Shown here piece by piece: positions 51,388 to 61,607 of a DNA stretch of 64,000 nucleotides. The notes below the pieces were generated by a model that worked only from the letters and a program-made list of their open reading frames with translations, made no database searches and was not told where the DNA came from. Source of the stretch: Actinomadura atramentaria DSM 43919 (GTDB taxonomy: Bacteria > Actinomycetota > Actinomycetes > Streptosporangiales > Streptosporangiaceae); NCBI RefSeq assembly GCF_000381885.1, contig NZ_KB907213.1:345424-409423 (forward strand), in the 5' to 3' direction. The translations under genes and the position numbers were made by a program. Numbering within the stretch: the stretch's first letter is position 1; every line of letters starts with the position of its first letter.

Positions 51388-51913
51388 CTTCCTGAACCCC
51401 GTGAAGGGGTTCGGGGTCTCGTTCCACCAGATGTTCATGAAGAGCGAGACCGTCCAGTACCCCGAGGTGAAGAAGCCGACCGCGCCGCGCTTCCACGGCC
51501 GCCACCAGCTCAACCGGTGGCCGGACGGACTGGAGAAGTGCGTCGGCTGCGAGCTGTGCGCGTGGGCGTGCCCCGCCGACGCGATCTTCGTCGAGGGCGC
51601 GGACAACACCGAGGAGGAGCGCTACTCCCCAGGCGAGCGGTACGGCCGCGTCTACCAGATCAACTACCTGCGCTGCATCCTGTGCGGGCTGTGCATCGAG
51701 GCGTGCCCGACGCGGGCGCTCACGATGACCAACGAGTACGAGCTGGCCGACGACAGCCGCGAGAGCCTGATCTACACCAAGGACATGCTGCTCGCCCCGC
51801 TGCGCGAGGGCATGGAGACGCCGCCGCACGCGATGCGGCTCGGCGACACCGAGGAGGACTACTACCGCCTCGGCCTGCAGCCCGAGGGGCGCGAGGGCGG
51901 TGAGACGCGGTGA
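51374..51913 (+). CDS. nuoI: NADH-quinone oxidoreductase subunit I
   Basis: A 179-residue subunit with two [4Fe-4S] clusters: [12 protein letters not shown] and [12 protein letters not shown]. It passes electrons toward NuoB. GTG 51374 is chosen because GAGGAGG lies six bases upstream and the protein then begins [17 protein letters not shown]; a GTG at 51359 adds five residues. It overlaps nuoJ by four bases (GTGA). Confidence 0.97.
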   Translation: MGFTDFLNPVKGFGVSFHQMFMKSETVQYPEVKKPTAPRFHGRHQLNRWPDGLEKCVGCELCAWACPADAIFVEGADNTEEERYSPGERYGRVYQINYLRCILCGLCIEACPTRALTMTNEYELADDSRESLIYTKDMLLAPLREGMETPPHAMRLGDTEEDYYRLGLQPEGREGGETR

Positions 51914-52830
51914 CGCGCGCGATCACGGCCGCCGGCGTCCTCGCCGGCCAGGTCGCCGACAAGCAGTCCGGCGAGCCGTTCTTCTTCTGGCTGCTGGCGA
52001 TCGTGTCGGTGCTCGCCGCGCTCGGCATGATCTTCATGCGCAGGGCCGTCCACTCGGCGCTGCTGCTGGCGACGGTGATGCTGTGCCTCGCGGCGCTGTA
52101 CGCGATCGAGGGCGCGCCGTTCCTGGCGTTCGTCCAGGTGATCGTCTACACCGGCGCGGTGCTGATGCTGTTCCTGTTCGTGCTGATGCTCGTCGGGGTC
52201 AGCTCCACCGACTCGCTGGTCGAGACGATCCGCGGGCAGCGGCTCTGGGCGGGGATCGCCGCGATCGGCTTCCTGGCGCTGCTGGTCGCCGGGCTCGGCA
52301 ACGCCGCGCTCGGCGACTCGGCGGGCCTCGCCAAGGCCAACGCCGACGGCAACGTCATCGGCCTCGCGCGGCTGCTGTTCAAGGACTACGTGTTCGCGTT
52401 CGAGGCGACCAGCGCCCTGCTGATCACCGCGGCGCTCGGCGCGATGGTCCTGGCGCACCGCGAGCGCACCACCCCCAAGCCGACGCAGCGGGAGCTCTCG
52501 CAGCGGCGGTTCGCGTCCGGCGGCGACCCGGGCCCGCTCCCGATCTCCGGCACCTACGCCCGGCACAACGCGGTCGACATGCCCGCGCTGCTGCCGGACG
52601 GCAGCCCGTCGGAGCTGTCGGTCAGCCCGGTCATCGCCGCCCGCACCGACACCTCGGTGCGGCACACCGACCTCGAGGGCGCGAGCGAGACCGACGTCAT
52701 CGCCGCGGACGTCGCGGCGGTGCGGCGGACCACCGAGGACGCGGCGGACGCCGGCGACGAGTCGCGCGCGGCGTACAAGGCGGCCGGACCCGCGGCCGGA
52801 CCCGCGACCGGAACGGAAGGCGAGGCATGA
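51910..52830 (+). CDS. nuoJ: NADH-quinone oxidoreductase subunit J
   Basis: A 306-residue subunit. Residues 1-185 hold five helices with [20 protein letters not shown] and the [20 protein letters not shown] pi-bulge helix. A hydrophilic C-terminal tail of about 120 residues (Ala/Asp/Thr-rich) faces the cytoplasm and is longer than in E. coli, as in other actinomycetes. It overlaps nuoK by four bases. Confidence 0.96.
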   Translation: MTRAITAAGVLAGQVADKQSGEPFFFWLLAIVSVLAALGMIFMRRAVHSALLLATVMLCLAALYAIEGAPFLAFVQVIVYTGAVLMLFLFVLMLVGVSSTDSLVETIRGQRLWAGIAAIGFLALLVAGLGNAALGDSAGLAKANADGNVIGLARLLFKDYVFAFEATSALLITAALGAMVLAHRERTTPKPTQRELSQRRFASGGDPGPLPISGTYARHNAVDMPALLPDGSPSELSVSPVIAARTDTSVRHTDLEGASETDVIAADVAAVRRTTEDAADAGDESRAAYKAAGPAAGPATGTEGEA

Positions 52831-53126
52831 GCCCCGGACACTACCTGGCGCTCTCGGCGATCCTGTTCACCATCGGCGCGCTCGGCGTGCTCGTCCGCCG
52901 CAACGCGATCGTGGTGTTCATGTGCGTCGAGCTGATGCTCAACGCCGCGAACCTCGCGTTCGTCTCCTTCGCCCGGATGCACGGCAACCTCGACGGCCAG
53001 ATCATCGCGTTCTTCGTGATGGTCGTGGCCGCCGCGGAGGTCGTCGTCGGCCTGGCGATCCTCATGACCATCTTCCGGACCCGCAAGTCCGCGTCGGTCG
53101 ACGACGCGAACCTGCTGAAGTACTGA
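52827..53126 (+). CDS. nuoK: NADH-quinone oxidoreductase subunit K
   Basis: A 99-residue subunit with three helices. It has [21 protein letters not shown] and [19 protein letters not shown], which carries a key proton-channel glutamate, then [17 protein letters not shown] with the second. Length is typical. It is followed by nuoL after ten bases. Confidence 0.97.
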   Translation: MSPGHYLALSAILFTIGALGVLVRRNAIVVFMCVELMLNAANLAFVSFARMHGNLDGQIIAFFVMVVAAAEVVVGLAILMTIFRTRKSASVDDANLLKY

Positions 53127-53136
53127 GAGGCCGCGG

Positions 53137-55050
53137 ATGAAGGCGGAAGGCATCCAGGCCGCGGCCTGGCTTCTCATCGCCCTCCCGCTCGCGGGGGCGG
53201 CGATCCTGCTGCTCGGCGGGCGGCGGACCGACAAGTGGGGGCACTGGCTCGGGACGCTGACGACGGTCGCGTCGTTCTGCATCGGCGTCGCGTCGCTCGT
53301 GCAGATGCTCGGATACGACGACGGCGAGCGCCGCCGCACCCTGCACCTGTGGGAGCTGTTCCGCGCCGGGAACATCAAGGTGAACGCGGATCTGCTCCTC
53401 GACCCGCTGTCCATCAGCTTCGTGCTGCTGATCACCGGCGTCGGCGCGCTGATCCACGTCTACTCGGTCGGCTACATGTCGCACGACCCGGACCGGCGGC
53501 GGTTCTTCGCCTACCTCAACCTGTTCGTGGCCTCGATGCTGCTGCTGGTCCTCGGCGGCAACTACGTGGTCATGTTCATGGGCTGGGAGGGCGTCGGCCT
53601 CGCGTCGTACCTGCTCATCGGGTTCTGGCAGTACAAGCCGACGGCGGCGACGGCCGCGAAGAAGGCGTTCGTCGTCAACCGCGTCGGCGACTTCGGGCTC
53701 CTCATCGCGATCTTCCTGATGTTCGGGACGTTCGGGACCGTCGGGTTCGACCAGATCCTCGGCACCGGCGCGGAGCACGTCGGCCTCGCCGCGAAGCTGT
53801 CCACCGGCACCGCGACCGCGATGGGGCTGCTGCTCCTGGTCGGCGCGTGCGGCAAGTCCGCGCAGCTCCCGCTGCAGTCGTGGCTGCTGGACGCGATGGA
53901 GGGCCCGACCCCGGTGTCGGCGCTCATCCACGCCGCGACGATGGTGACCGCGGGCGTCTACCTGATCGTCCGCTCCGGCCCGATCTTCGACATGTCGGAG
54001 ACGGCGCGGCTCGTCGTGACGATCGTCGGCACGGCGACGCTCCTGGCCGGTGCGATCATCGGGTGCGCCAAGGACGACATCAAGAAGGCCCTCGCCGGGT
54101 CCACGATGTCGCAGATCGGCTACATGACGCTCGCGGCGGGCCTCGGCAAGCCGGGATACGTCTTCGCCATCGCGCACCTCATCGCGCACGGCTTCTTCAA
54201 GGCCGGGCTGTTCCTCGGCGCCGGGTCCGTCATGCACGGCACCGGCGACGACGTGAACATGCGCAACTACGGCGGCCTGTTCAAGAAGATGACGATCACC
54301 GGCGCGACGTTCGGCCTCGGCTACTTCGCCATCATCGGCGTCCCCGGCCTGTCCGGCTGGTTCACCAAGGACGGCATCATCGAGGCCGCGTTCGACAAGG
54401 GCGGCACGTCCGGGGCGATCCTCGGCGCGTGCGCGCTCGTCGGCGCGGGCGTCACCGCGTACTACATGTCGCGCGTGATGTTCATGACCTTCTTCGGCCG
54501 CGAGCGCTGGGAGGACGGCGTCCACCCGCACGAGTCGCCGAAGATCATGACGATCCCGCTGATCGTCCTGGCGTTCGGGTCGGTGTTCGCGGGCGGGTTC
54601 CTCGTCCTCGGCGGCTTCCGGGACTTCCTCGCCCCGGTCGTCGGCGAGACCGAGGACCACGGGTTCAACGCGATCACCCCGGCCGGGATCGGCACGTTCG
54701 TGCTGATGCTCGTCGGCGTCGGCATCGCCTACCTGCAGTACCTGCGCCGCCCGGTGCCCAAGGAGGCCCCGAAGGGCTCGTTCGTCACCGTCGCGGCCCG
54801 CCGCGACCTGTACGGCGACGCCGTCAACGAGTCGCTGCTGATGCGGCCCGGCCAGTGGCTGACCCGGCTCGCGGTCTGGTTCGACGGCCGCGGCGTGGAC
54901 GGGGCCGTCAACGGCATCGCCGCCGGGATCGGCGGCACCTCCGGCCGCGTCCGGCGGCTGCAGACCGGCTTCGCCCGCTCCTATGCCCTGTCCATGTATC
55001 TGGGCGCCGCGATCATCCTCGCCGCGCTCCTGGTGGTGAACGTGTCGTGA
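53137..55050 (+). CDS. nuoL: NADH-quinone oxidoreductase subunit L
   Basis: A 637-residue antiporter-like proton pump subunit with about sixteen helices. Features: [37 protein letters not shown], the proton-site lysines and histidines in [15 protein letters not shown] and [21 protein letters not shown], and the C-terminal lateral helix. It overlaps nuoM by four bases (GTGA). Confidence 0.97.
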   Translation: MKAEGIQAAAWLLIALPLAGAAILLLGGRRTDKWGHWLGTLTTVASFCIGVASLVQMLGYDDGERRRTLHLWELFRAGNIKVNADLLLDPLSISFVLLITGVGALIHVYSVGYMSHDPDRRRFFAYLNLFVASMLLLVLGGNYVVMFMGWEGVGLASYLLIGFWQYKPTAATAAKKAFVVNRVGDFGLLIAIFLMFGTFGTVGFDQILGTGAEHVGLAAKLSTGTATAMGLLLLVGACGKSAQLPLQSWLLDAMEGPTPVSALIHAATMVTAGVYLIVRSGPIFDMSETARLVVTIVGTATLLAGAIIGCAKDDIKKALAGSTMSQIGYMTLAAGLGKPGYVFAIAHLIAHGFFKAGLFLGAGSVMHGTGDDVNMRNYGGLFKKMTITGATFGLGYFAIIGVPGLSGWFTKDGIIEAAFDKGGTSGAILGACALVGAGVTAYYMSRVMFMTFFGRERWEDGVHPHESPKIMTIPLIVLAFGSVFAGGFLVLGGFRDFLAPVVGETEDHGFNAITPAGIGTFVLMLVGVGIAYLQYLRRPVPKEAPKGSFVTVAARRDLYGDAVNESLLMRPGQWLTRLAVWFDGRGVDGAVNGIAAGIGGTSGRVRRLQTGFARSYALSMYLGAAIILAALLVVNVS

Positions 55051-56627
55051 CCGACTTTCCCTGGCTGAGCGTCCTCATCGCGCTGCCGCTCGTCGGCGCG
55101 GTCGCGGTGGCCCTGCTGCCGCGCGGACGCGACGCCCTCGCCAAGCAGACCGCGTTCGCGGTCTCGGTGGTCGTCGCCGTCCTCGCCGTCGTCATGGCGA
55201 CCGGCTTCGACACCGGCGGCGCGCGGTTCCAGTTCACCGAGACCCACTGGTGGATCAAGCAGTTCGGCGTCCACTGGGCGCTCGGCGTGGACGGCGTCGC
55301 GCTCGTCCTGGTGCTGCTGTCGGTGATCCTCGTCCCGCTCGTCATCCTCGCGTCGTGGACCGACGCGGACCGCTCCGGCGGCGTCGACGTGCCGCCGAAG
55401 CGCTCGGTGAAGACGTACTTCGCGCTGATCCTGGCGCTGGAGGCGGCGATGGTCGGCGTGTTCGCCGCCACCGACGTGTTCCTGTTCTACGTCTTCTTCG
55501 AGGCGATGCTGATCCCGGTGTACTTCATCATCGGGTCGTACGGCGGGGCGCAGCGCTCCTACGCCGCCGTGAAGTTCCTGCTGTACTCGCTGTTCGGCGG
55601 GCTGCTGATGCTCGTCTCGGTGATCTGGCTGTACCCGCTGTCGGCGCGGCCCGCCAGCAAGGGCGGGCTCGGCGAGGGCACGTTCCTGTTCACCGAGCTG
55701 AACACCATGCACGTCGACCCGACGACGGCCAAGTGGCTGTTCCTCGGGTTCTTCGTCGCGTTCGCGATCAAGGCGCCGATGGTGCCCGTCCACACCTGGC
55801 TGCCGGACGCGGCGCAGCAGTCGCCGACCGGCGCGCTGGTACTCATCGTCGGCGTGCTGGACAAGGTCGGCACCTACGGGATGCTGCGGTTCTGCCTGGA
55901 GCTGTTCCCGGGCGCGGCGAAGTGGGCGACGCCCGTCGTCCTCGCGCTCGCCGTGGTGTCCGTCCTGTACGGCGCGATCCTCGCGATCGGGCAGGTCGAC
56001 CTCAAGCGGCTCGTCGCGTACACGTCGGTGTCGCACTTCGGGTTCATCGTCCTCGGGATCTTCGCGATGACGACGGCCGGGCAGTCCGGCGCGGCGCTCT
56101 ACATGGTCAACCACGGGTTCGCGACGGGCGCGCTGTTCCTGCTCGTCGGGTTCATGATCGTCCGGCGGAAGTCGGCGCGGATCTCCGACTTCGGCGGCCT
56201 CCAGAAGAAGGCGCCGGTGCTCGCCGGGCTGTTCCTCGTCGCGGGCCTCGCCGGGCTGTCGCTGCCGGGCCTGTCACCGTTCGTGTCGGAGTTCATGGTC
56301 CTGTCGGGGACGTTCACCCGGTACCGCGTCCCGGCGATCATCGCGACCGCCGGGGTCGTCCTCGCCGCGATCTACATCCTCTGGATGTACCAGCGGACGA
56401 TGAACGGCCCGGCCGGCGAGGGCACCGAGGGCATCCTCGACCTGTCCGCGCGGGAGAAGTGGGCCGTCGCGCCGATCATCGCGGTCATCGTCGTCATGGG
56501 CTTCTACCCGCAGCCCGTCCTCAACGTGATCAACCCGTCGGTCCACCACACGCTGGCCCGGCTCGACCGGCCGGACCCCAGGCCGGACGTCACCGGTAAC
56601 GTCGCCGAGAACGGAGCCCGGCCATGA
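55047..56627 (+). CDS. nuoM: NADH-quinone oxidoreductase subunit M
   Basis: A 526-residue antiporter-like pump subunit. Conserved parts: [18 protein letters not shown] with the channel glutamate, [22 protein letters not shown] in two blocks, and [19 protein letters not shown]. The GTG start sits in the nuoL stop; the end overlaps nuoN by four bases. Confidence 0.97.
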   Translation: MTDFPWLSVLIALPLVGAVAVALLPRGRDALAKQTAFAVSVVVAVLAVVMATGFDTGGARFQFTETHWWIKQFGVHWALGVDGVALVLVLLSVILVPLVILASWTDADRSGGVDVPPKRSVKTYFALILALEAAMVGVFAATDVFLFYVFFEAMLIPVYFIIGSYGGAQRSYAAVKFLLYSLFGGLLMLVSVIWLYPLSARPASKGGLGEGTFLFTELNTMHVDPTTAKWLFLGFFVAFAIKAPMVPVHTWLPDAAQQSPTGALVLIVGVLDKVGTYGMLRFCLELFPGAAKWATPVVLALAVVSVLYGAILAIGQVDLKRLVAYTSVSHFGFIVLGIFAMTTAGQSGAALYMVNHGFATGALFLLVGFMIVRRKSARISDFGGLQKKAPVLAGLFLVAGLAGLSLPGLSPFVSEFMVLSGTFTRYRVPAIIATAGVVLAAIYILWMYQRTMNGPAGEGTEGILDLSAREKWAVAPIIAVIVVMGFYPQPVLNVINPSVHHTLARLDRPDPRPDVTGNVAENGARP

Positions 56628-58183
56628 CAGGCACGGTTCTTGCCCAGGGGGCCGACATCCAGACCCCCCACATCGAATACGGGCAGATCGCCCCGATCCT
56701 GGTCGTCCTCGGCGTCGCCGTCGTCGGCGTCCTCGTCGAGGCGTTCGTCGGGCGGCGGCAGCGGTACGCCGTCCAGGTGCCGCTCGCGTTCGCCGGGCTC
56801 GTCGCCGCGTTCGGGTGGACGCTGTGGCTCGGCTTCCACGAGAAGCCGTGGCACGTCGCCGCCGAGGGCGCGCTCGGCGTGGACGGGCCCACGCTGTTCA
56901 TCCAGGGCACGATCCTGATCCTCGCCGTCCTCGCGCTGCTGCTCATCGCCGAGCGGCGCTCGCCCGCGTTCACCGCGCAGGCGTCCGCGCTGCCCGGCAG
57001 CGAGGCCGAGCAGGAGACCGCCGCCGCCGGGCACGTGCAGACCGAGGTCTTCCCGCTGCTGCTGTTCGCCGTCGGCGGCATGGTGATGTTCCCGGCCGCG
57101 GCCGACCTGCTGACGATGTTCGTCGCGCTGGAGGTCATGTCGCTGCCGCTGTACCTGCTGTGCGGGCTCGCGCGCCGCCGCCGCCTGCTCTCGCAGGAGG
57201 CCGCCGTCAAGTACTTCCTGCTCGGCGCGTTCTCCTCGGCGTTCTTCCTGTACGGCACCGCGCTGCTGTACGGGTACGCCGGATCGGTGCGGCTGTCGGC
57301 CATCTACCAGGCGCTCGGCCGCGACGTCGGCAGCGAGACGCTGCTGCTCGGCGGCGTCGCGCTGCTGTCGGTCGGGCTGCTGTTCAAGCTCGGCGCGGTG
57401 CCGTTCCACATGTGGAAGCCGGACGTGTACCAGGGCGCGCCGACGCCGATCACGGCGCTCATGGCGTCCTGCGTCGTCGTCGCCGCGGCCGGCGGGCTGC
57501 TGCGCGTCTACTACGTCGCGCTGGCGAACCTGAAGTGGGACTGGCGGCCCGCGATGTGGGCGGTGGCGATCATCACGATGGTCGCCGGGGCCGTGATCGC
57601 GATCACGCAGACCGACATCAAGCGGATGCTGGCCTACTCGTCCATCGCGCACGCCGGGTTCATCCTGACCGGCATCGTCGCGACCTCCCCGGACGGCCTG
57701 TCGGGCACGCTGTTCTACCTGGCGGCGTACGGGTTCGCGTCGATCGGCGCGTTCGCGGTGATCACGATGGTCCGCGACACCGGCGGCGAGGCCGGGCACC
57801 TGTCCCGCTGGGCGGGCCTCGGACGGCGCTCGCCGGTGACCGCGAGCGTGTTCGCGTTCTTCCTGCTGGCGTTCGCCGGAATCCCGCTGACCAGCGGTTT
57901 CACCGGAAAGTTCGCTGTGTTCAAGGCCGCTGTCGAGAGCGGGGCGACGCCGCTGGTGATCGTCGGCGTGGTCGCGTCGGCGGTCGCGGCGTTCTTCTAC
58001 GTCCGTGTGATCGTCGTCATGTTCTTCAGCGAGCCCGAGGCGGACGGGCCCACCGTGGTGGTCGCCCCGGCGACCGCGGCTGCGGTGGCACTCGGGCTGG
58101 CGGCTACTGTTGTCCTGGGTGTGCTCCCGCAGCCGGTTCTGGACATGGCGGGACATGCCGCGTCACAGATGTTCGTCCGGTAA
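56624..58183 (+). CDS. nuoN: NADH-quinone oxidoreductase subunit N
   Basis: A 519-residue antiporter-like pump subunit and the last of the nuo operon. Signatures: TMFVALEVMSLPLYLLCGLA, VPFHMWKPDVYQGAPTPITA and RMLAYSSIAHAGFILTGI. A loop of about 35 residues after the third helix (QASALPGSEAEQE) is variable. The prenyl synthase gene follows after 22 bases, probably on the same transcript. Confidence 0.97.
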   Translation: MTGTVLAQGADIQTPHIEYGQIAPILVVLGVAVVGVLVEAFVGRRQRYAVQVPLAFAGLVAAFGWTLWLGFHEKPWHVAAEGALGVDGPTLFIQGTILILAVLALLLIAERRSPAFTAQASALPGSEAEQETAAAGHVQTEVFPLLLFAVGGMVMFPAAADLLTMFVALEVMSLPLYLLCGLARRRRLLSQEAAVKYFLLGAFSSAFFLYGTALLYGYAGSVRLSAIYQALGRDVGSETLLLGGVALLSVGLLFKLGAVPFHMWKPDVYQGAPTPITALMASCVVVAAAGGLLRVYYVALANLKWDWRPAMWAVAIITMVAGAVIAITQTDIKRMLAYSSIAHAGFILTGIVATSPDGLSGTLFYLAAYGFASIGAFAVITMVRDTGGEAGHLSRWAGLGRRSPVTASVFAFFLLAFAGIPLTSGFTGKFAVFKAAVESGATPLVIVGVVASAVAAFFYVRVIVVMFFSEPEADGPTVVVAPATAAAVALGLAATVVLGVLPQPVLDMAGHAASQMFVR

Positions 58184-58205
58184 CGCTCCGGCTGAGGGGG
58201 TTTGG

Positions 58206-59243
58206 GTGAGTAGCGCGTTCGCTGGAGTTCCCGGGGAATCCTCCGCCCCGGGAGCCGGGCCGTTCGGCCTCCCGATCGACCCGGCGCTCGCCGCCGCGTC
58301 CCGGGACCGGCTCGCCGCCGTCGAGGACATGCTCCTCGACGCGGTCCGCAGCGAGGACCCGCTGCTCACCCAGGCCTCCAAGCACCTGGTCGAGGCGGGC
58401 GGCAAGCGGTTCCGGCCGATGCTGGTGCTGCTGGCCGCCGAGTTCGGCGACCCCGACGCGCCCGGCGTCGTCCCCGCCGCCGTCGTGGTCGAGCTGACGC
58501 ACCTGGCGACGCTCTACCACGACGACGTCATGGACGAGGCGACCATCCGGCGCGGCGAGGAGTCCGCCAACACCCGGTGGACGAACACCGTCGCCATCCT
58601 CACCGGCGACTACCTGTTCGCGCGGGCGTCGGACATCCTCGCCGACCTCGGGCCCGAGGCCGTCCGCATCCAGGCGCGCTCCTTCGCCCGCCTGGTGCGC
58701 GGGCAGATCCAGGAGACCGTCGGGCCGGCGGGCACCGACCCGCTCAAGCACTACCTCCAGGTCATCGCGGACAAGACGGGCTCGCTGATCGCCACCTCCG
58801 GACAGCTCGGCTCCCTGCTCGCCGGCGCCCCCACGCACGTCGTGGACACGCTCACCTCGGCGTGCGAGAAGATCGGCGTCGCGTTCCAGCTCTCGGACGA
58901 CATCCTCGACATCGCGTCCGACACCGAGCAGTCCGGCAAGACGCCCGGCACGGACCTGCGCGAGGGCATCCTGACCCTCCCGACGCACCACGTGCTCGCG
59001 GGCGTCGGCTCCGGCTCCGACGACGCGCGGCTGCGCGAACTCCTCGCCGCCGACCTCACCGACGACGCCCTCCACGCCGAGGCCCTGGCGCTGCTCCGCG
59101 TCCACCCGGCGATGGACCAGGCCCGCGCGGACCTGCACCGCTGGGCCGACGACGCCCGCACGGAACTGCTGACCCTCCCCGAGAACCCGGCCCGCGCGGC
59201 CCTGATCTCCCTCTGCGACTACGTGATCACCCGCCGCTCCTGA
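58206..59243 (+). CDS. long-chain polyprenyl diphosphate synthase (menaquinone side chain, GrcC/HepT-type)
   Basis: A 345-residue trans-prenyltransferase. The first aspartate-rich motif is LYHDDVMDEATIRRG, the second QLSDDILDIASD, with GGKRFRPMLVLL at the substrate site and ADKTGSLIATS. Residues around the first motif are small, consistent with a long (C40-C50) product. Its place after nuo and near menG/menJ points to the menaquinone tail, as for grcC1 in mycobacteria. GTG 58206 is preceded by GAGGGG seven bases away. Confidence 0.93.
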   Translation: MSSAFAGVPGESSAPGAGPFGLPIDPALAAASRDRLAAVEDMLLDAVRSEDPLLTQASKHLVEAGGKRFRPMLVLLAAEFGDPDAPGVVPAAVVVELTHLATLYHDDVMDEATIRRGEESANTRWTNTVAILTGDYLFARASDILADLGPEAVRIQARSFARLVRGQIQETVGPAGTDPLKHYLQVIADKTGSLIATSGQLGSLLAGAPTHVVDTLTSACEKIGVAFQLSDDILDIASDTEQSGKTPGTDLREGILTLPTHHVLAGVGSGSDDARLRELLAADLTDDALHAEALALLRVHPAMDQARADLHRWADDARTELLTLPENPARAALISLCDYVITRRS

Positions 59244-59519
59244 CTTCCTCCCCGCTCCCCGAATTCCCGTCGCGCCCCCGAGAACGCTCCCAGCCAGCCC
59301 CGCCGCCAACTCGCGCACGGCTGACTGCGGCGTCCGTAGGGGGATTTCGGCGCGGGCATGCGCGGCCCCGCCCATTGTGGACAGTGGTCGGGATTTCGTC
59401 TGGAAAGTCTGCAATCGCGTTCGCGGTGTGCGAATTCCCGAGGTCAATAGGTGGGGGGTGTTCAGCGGTTGTAGGGGTGGAGGTTTGGGTTGGTTATGGG
59501 GTGAGGTGGATGGTTCTGC

Positions 59520-59545
59520 GGGGGGTTGTTGGGGGAGGGGGTGGG
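59520..59545 (+). promoter_or_regulatory. G-quadruplex motif just upstream of the phospholipase D gene
   Basis: Four guanine runs (6, 5, 5 and 3 G) separated by TTGTT, A and T satisfy the canonical four-tract rule. They end 11 bases before the ATG at 59557, inside the presumed leader. The wider spacer 59244-59556 has no gene; its last 100 bases are strongly G/T-rich. If formed in mRNA, the fold would hide the ribosome binding site. Confidence 0.5.
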
Positions 59546-59556
59546 AAGGTCGAAGG

Positions 59557-61197
59557 ATGGATCCTGTTGGGGATGGGGCGGGTACGCCGTTTCTGGATGC
59601 TGTTGAGCGGGAGCTTCTGGCTGTCTCGCCTGGGTTGCGGGGGACGGTGTGGGAGCGGACCGCCGGTAACTGGCTTGATGCCGCCAAGGGGGACCCGGCT
59701 TCTTGGATTTTGCAGGTGCCGGATTGTTGGGGGTTCGGTGGTGAGCGTTTTGAGAAGCCTGGGGTTCGGGCGTTCTTGGACCGGGTGACGGCGAATATCG
59801 CCGCGGCTGAGCGGTCGGTGGACATCACGACGTTCGGGATGCCGCCGTTGCCCGGGTCGCCTGTCGAGGAGTATCCCGACGGGGCTTTTCTGGAGGCGAT
59901 CGCCGCCGGGCTCAAGGTGGCGGCCGGAGCCGCTGTGCGGGGTGGGCGGCGATTGAAGGTCCGTGTGCTGGCCGGGGTGCTCAACGTCGATGTGTTCGTG
60001 TCGCCGTGGGGGTTTCGGGACCGGCTGATCCGGATGATCGGGGATGCCAGCGCCGCTGTGGACTTCAGTGTTGCCGCTATGACCACGCGGGGATGTACCT
60101 CGTACAACCACACGAAGTTCGTTCTGGTGGACGGTGTTGCCGTCATCCACGGTGGGATCAACTGGATGACGAACTTCTACATCGAGGACGGGCCGTACGG
60201 GAGCCGGGGGTTCGGCGGGTCGGCGCCGGTCACCGATCTCGACATCGCGCTGCGCGGTCCTGCTGCGATGTCCGCCGGGAAGTTCCTGGATGTGTTGTGG
60301 GCGTGGACCCGGCGGAACGCGTCGACGAGCGCGCGGCTGGGCTGTGCCGCCTGGCTCGCCACGAACCACGACCGGGTCGAGGAATGCGACGCGAGCCTTT
60401 ACGCGGGACCGGTGCCGTCCGGGGACGGGCCGCTCGAAGTGATCTCGGTCGGCAGCCTCGGGTACGGGATCGCGCCGTGCGATCCGACGTCGGAGTACCG
60501 GCCGCCGCCCGTCGCGCAGATCGAGCAGGCCGCCTGCGATTACTGGCTGTGGGGTGCGCGGTCCAATAACGAGACCAACACCGACCGCGATTTCATGACC
60601 GTCAATCCCGACGCGAACGCGATCCGGGCGCTGGTCGCCGCCGCGCGGCGGAAGATCGTGCTGTCCCAGCAGGACATCAACGGTTACGGGCACATGCCGC
60701 TGTACCACGCGCTGTTCGACGTCCGGCTGCTCGACGTCCTGGCGGCGAAGCTGACGGCCGACCCGCCCGTCAAGGTGCGGATCGTCCTCAGCAACCCCGG
60801 ATACCCGGACTACTCGAATATCGCGAGCATCGGCGAGGCGGCCAATGCGATCTTCCGCCGCGTCCGGCTGCTGACGGGGTCCACCGAGGCGGCGCAGCGG
60901 GCGATGGCGGAGAATCTCCAGCTCGCGCCGCTGCGCGTGTCGGATCGGCCGACGTGGCCGAACGGATACAAGTACCGCCTGCACACGAAAGTGGTCTGCG
61001 TGGACGACAGGGCGTTCTACGTCGGGTCCAGGAACGCCTATCCCGACACGACGCAGGACCACGGCTTCATCATCGAGGACGCCGCCGCGGCCGCGCAGCT
61101 CAACGCCGTGTTCCTCGACAGGCAGTGGCGGTATTCGAAGGCGGCGGCCGTTTACGACTGGGAGACCAATCCGGGGACGCGCACGGCGAAGCTCTGA
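59557..61197 (+). CDS. phospholipase D family protein without a signal peptide
   Basis: A 546-residue protein matching the Streptomyces-type phospholipase D from end to end. FLDAVERELLAVSPGLRGTV and DPASWILQVPDCWGF form the N-terminal block. The two HKD catalytic motifs are YNHTKFVLVDGVAVIHGGIN and LHTKVVCVDDRAFYVGSRN, with NADRD-like NTDRDFMTVNPDANA between. Family members are secreted and cleave phosphatidylcholine or transphosphatidylate. Here ATG 59557 leads straight into the mature domain, and the upstream in-frame sequence to 59377 is Gly/Trp-rich, not a signal peptide. It is either cytosolic or exported another way. GC is lower at its 5' end than in neighbouring genes. A perfect hairpin follows. 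Confidence 0.9.
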   Translation: MDPVGDGAGTPFLDAVERELLAVSPGLRGTVWERTAGNWLDAAKGDPASWILQVPDCWGFGGERFEKPGVRAFLDRVTANIAAAERSVDITTFGMPPLPGSPVEEYPDGAFLEAIAAGLKVAAGAAVRGGRRLKVRVLAGVLNVDVFVSPWGFRDRLIRMIGDASAAVDFSVAAMTTRGCTSYNHTKFVLVDGVAVIHGGINWMTNFYIEDGPYGSRGFGGSAPVTDLDIALRGPAAMSAGKFLDVLWAWTRRNASTSARLGCAAWLATNHDRVEECDASLYAGPVPSGDGPLEVISVGSLGYGIAPCDPTSEYRPPPVAQIEQAACDYWLWGARSNNETNTDRDFMTVNPDANAIRALVAAARRKIVLSQQDINGYGHMPLYHALFDVRLLDVLAAKLTADPPVKVRIVLSNPGYPDYSNIASIGEAANAIFRRVRLLTGSTEAAQRAMAENLQLAPLRVSDRPTWPNGYKYRLHTKVVCVDDRAFYVGSRNAYPDTTQDHGFIIEDAAAAAQLNAVFLDRQWRYSKAAAVYDWETNPGTRTAKL

Positions 61198-61199
61198 AC

Positions 61200-61231
61200 G
61201 GGTGGGCCGGGGGCGCGCCCCCGGCCCACCC
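61200..61231. terminator. bidirectional GC hairpin between convergent genes
   Basis: GGGTGGGCCGGGGGCG pairs perfectly with CGCCCCCGGCCCACCC, a 32-base palindrome. It lies directly after the phospholipase D stop and three bases before the stop of the minus-strand RNHCP gene. Confidence 0.87.
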
Positions 61232-61233
61232 CG

Positions 61234-61587
61234 TCAGACGCGCGGCAGCCGGGCCGGGAAACCGGTGTCGCTGAGCGGTCGGACGGCCAGACGCGTCAGG
61301 ATCAGCGCGTTGTCGTCGCCCGCTGTCCGATTGGCGCTCAACTCGCCGCAGGACAGGCAGCGGTGGATGAGCAGCCATTCACCGTCCGGCCGCGCGGCGA
61401 CGCAGAACGCCTCCATGCGGCTGCCGCAGTTCGCCGCGCGGTCGCCGGGGATTCGGTGGTCCACGTGCAGGCTCGTCAGGCAGTGCGGGCAGTGGTTGCG
61501 GTGTCGGGTTCCCGGCGCGGTCAGGGACACGTCCAGGCGGCAGTTCGCGCAGCGGAAGGACGTGTTCCGATGACGGCGGCGCGGCAT
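61234..61587 (-). CDS. RNHCP-domain zinc-ribbon protein, copy 1
   Basis: A 117-residue protein with FRCANCRLDVSLTAPGTRHRNHCPHCLTS: two CxxC pairs around the diagnostic RNHCP. A second zinc site is likely in NCGSRMEAFC and HRCLSCGELSANR. The end is RLAVRPLSDTGFP. The family is bacterial, of unknown function, and possibly nucleic-acid binding. ATG 61587 follows GAAAGG. It is the second gene of a pair, 20 bases behind its paralogue. Confidence 0.88.
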   Translation of the reverse strand: MPRRRHRNTSFRCANCRLDVSLTAPGTRHRNHCPHCLTSLHVDHRIPGDRAANCGSRMEAFCVAARPDGEWLLIHRCLSCGELSANRTAGDDNALILTRLAVRPLSDTGFPARLPRV

Positions 61588-61607
61588 GGGCTTTCCTTTC
61601 CGCGCGC

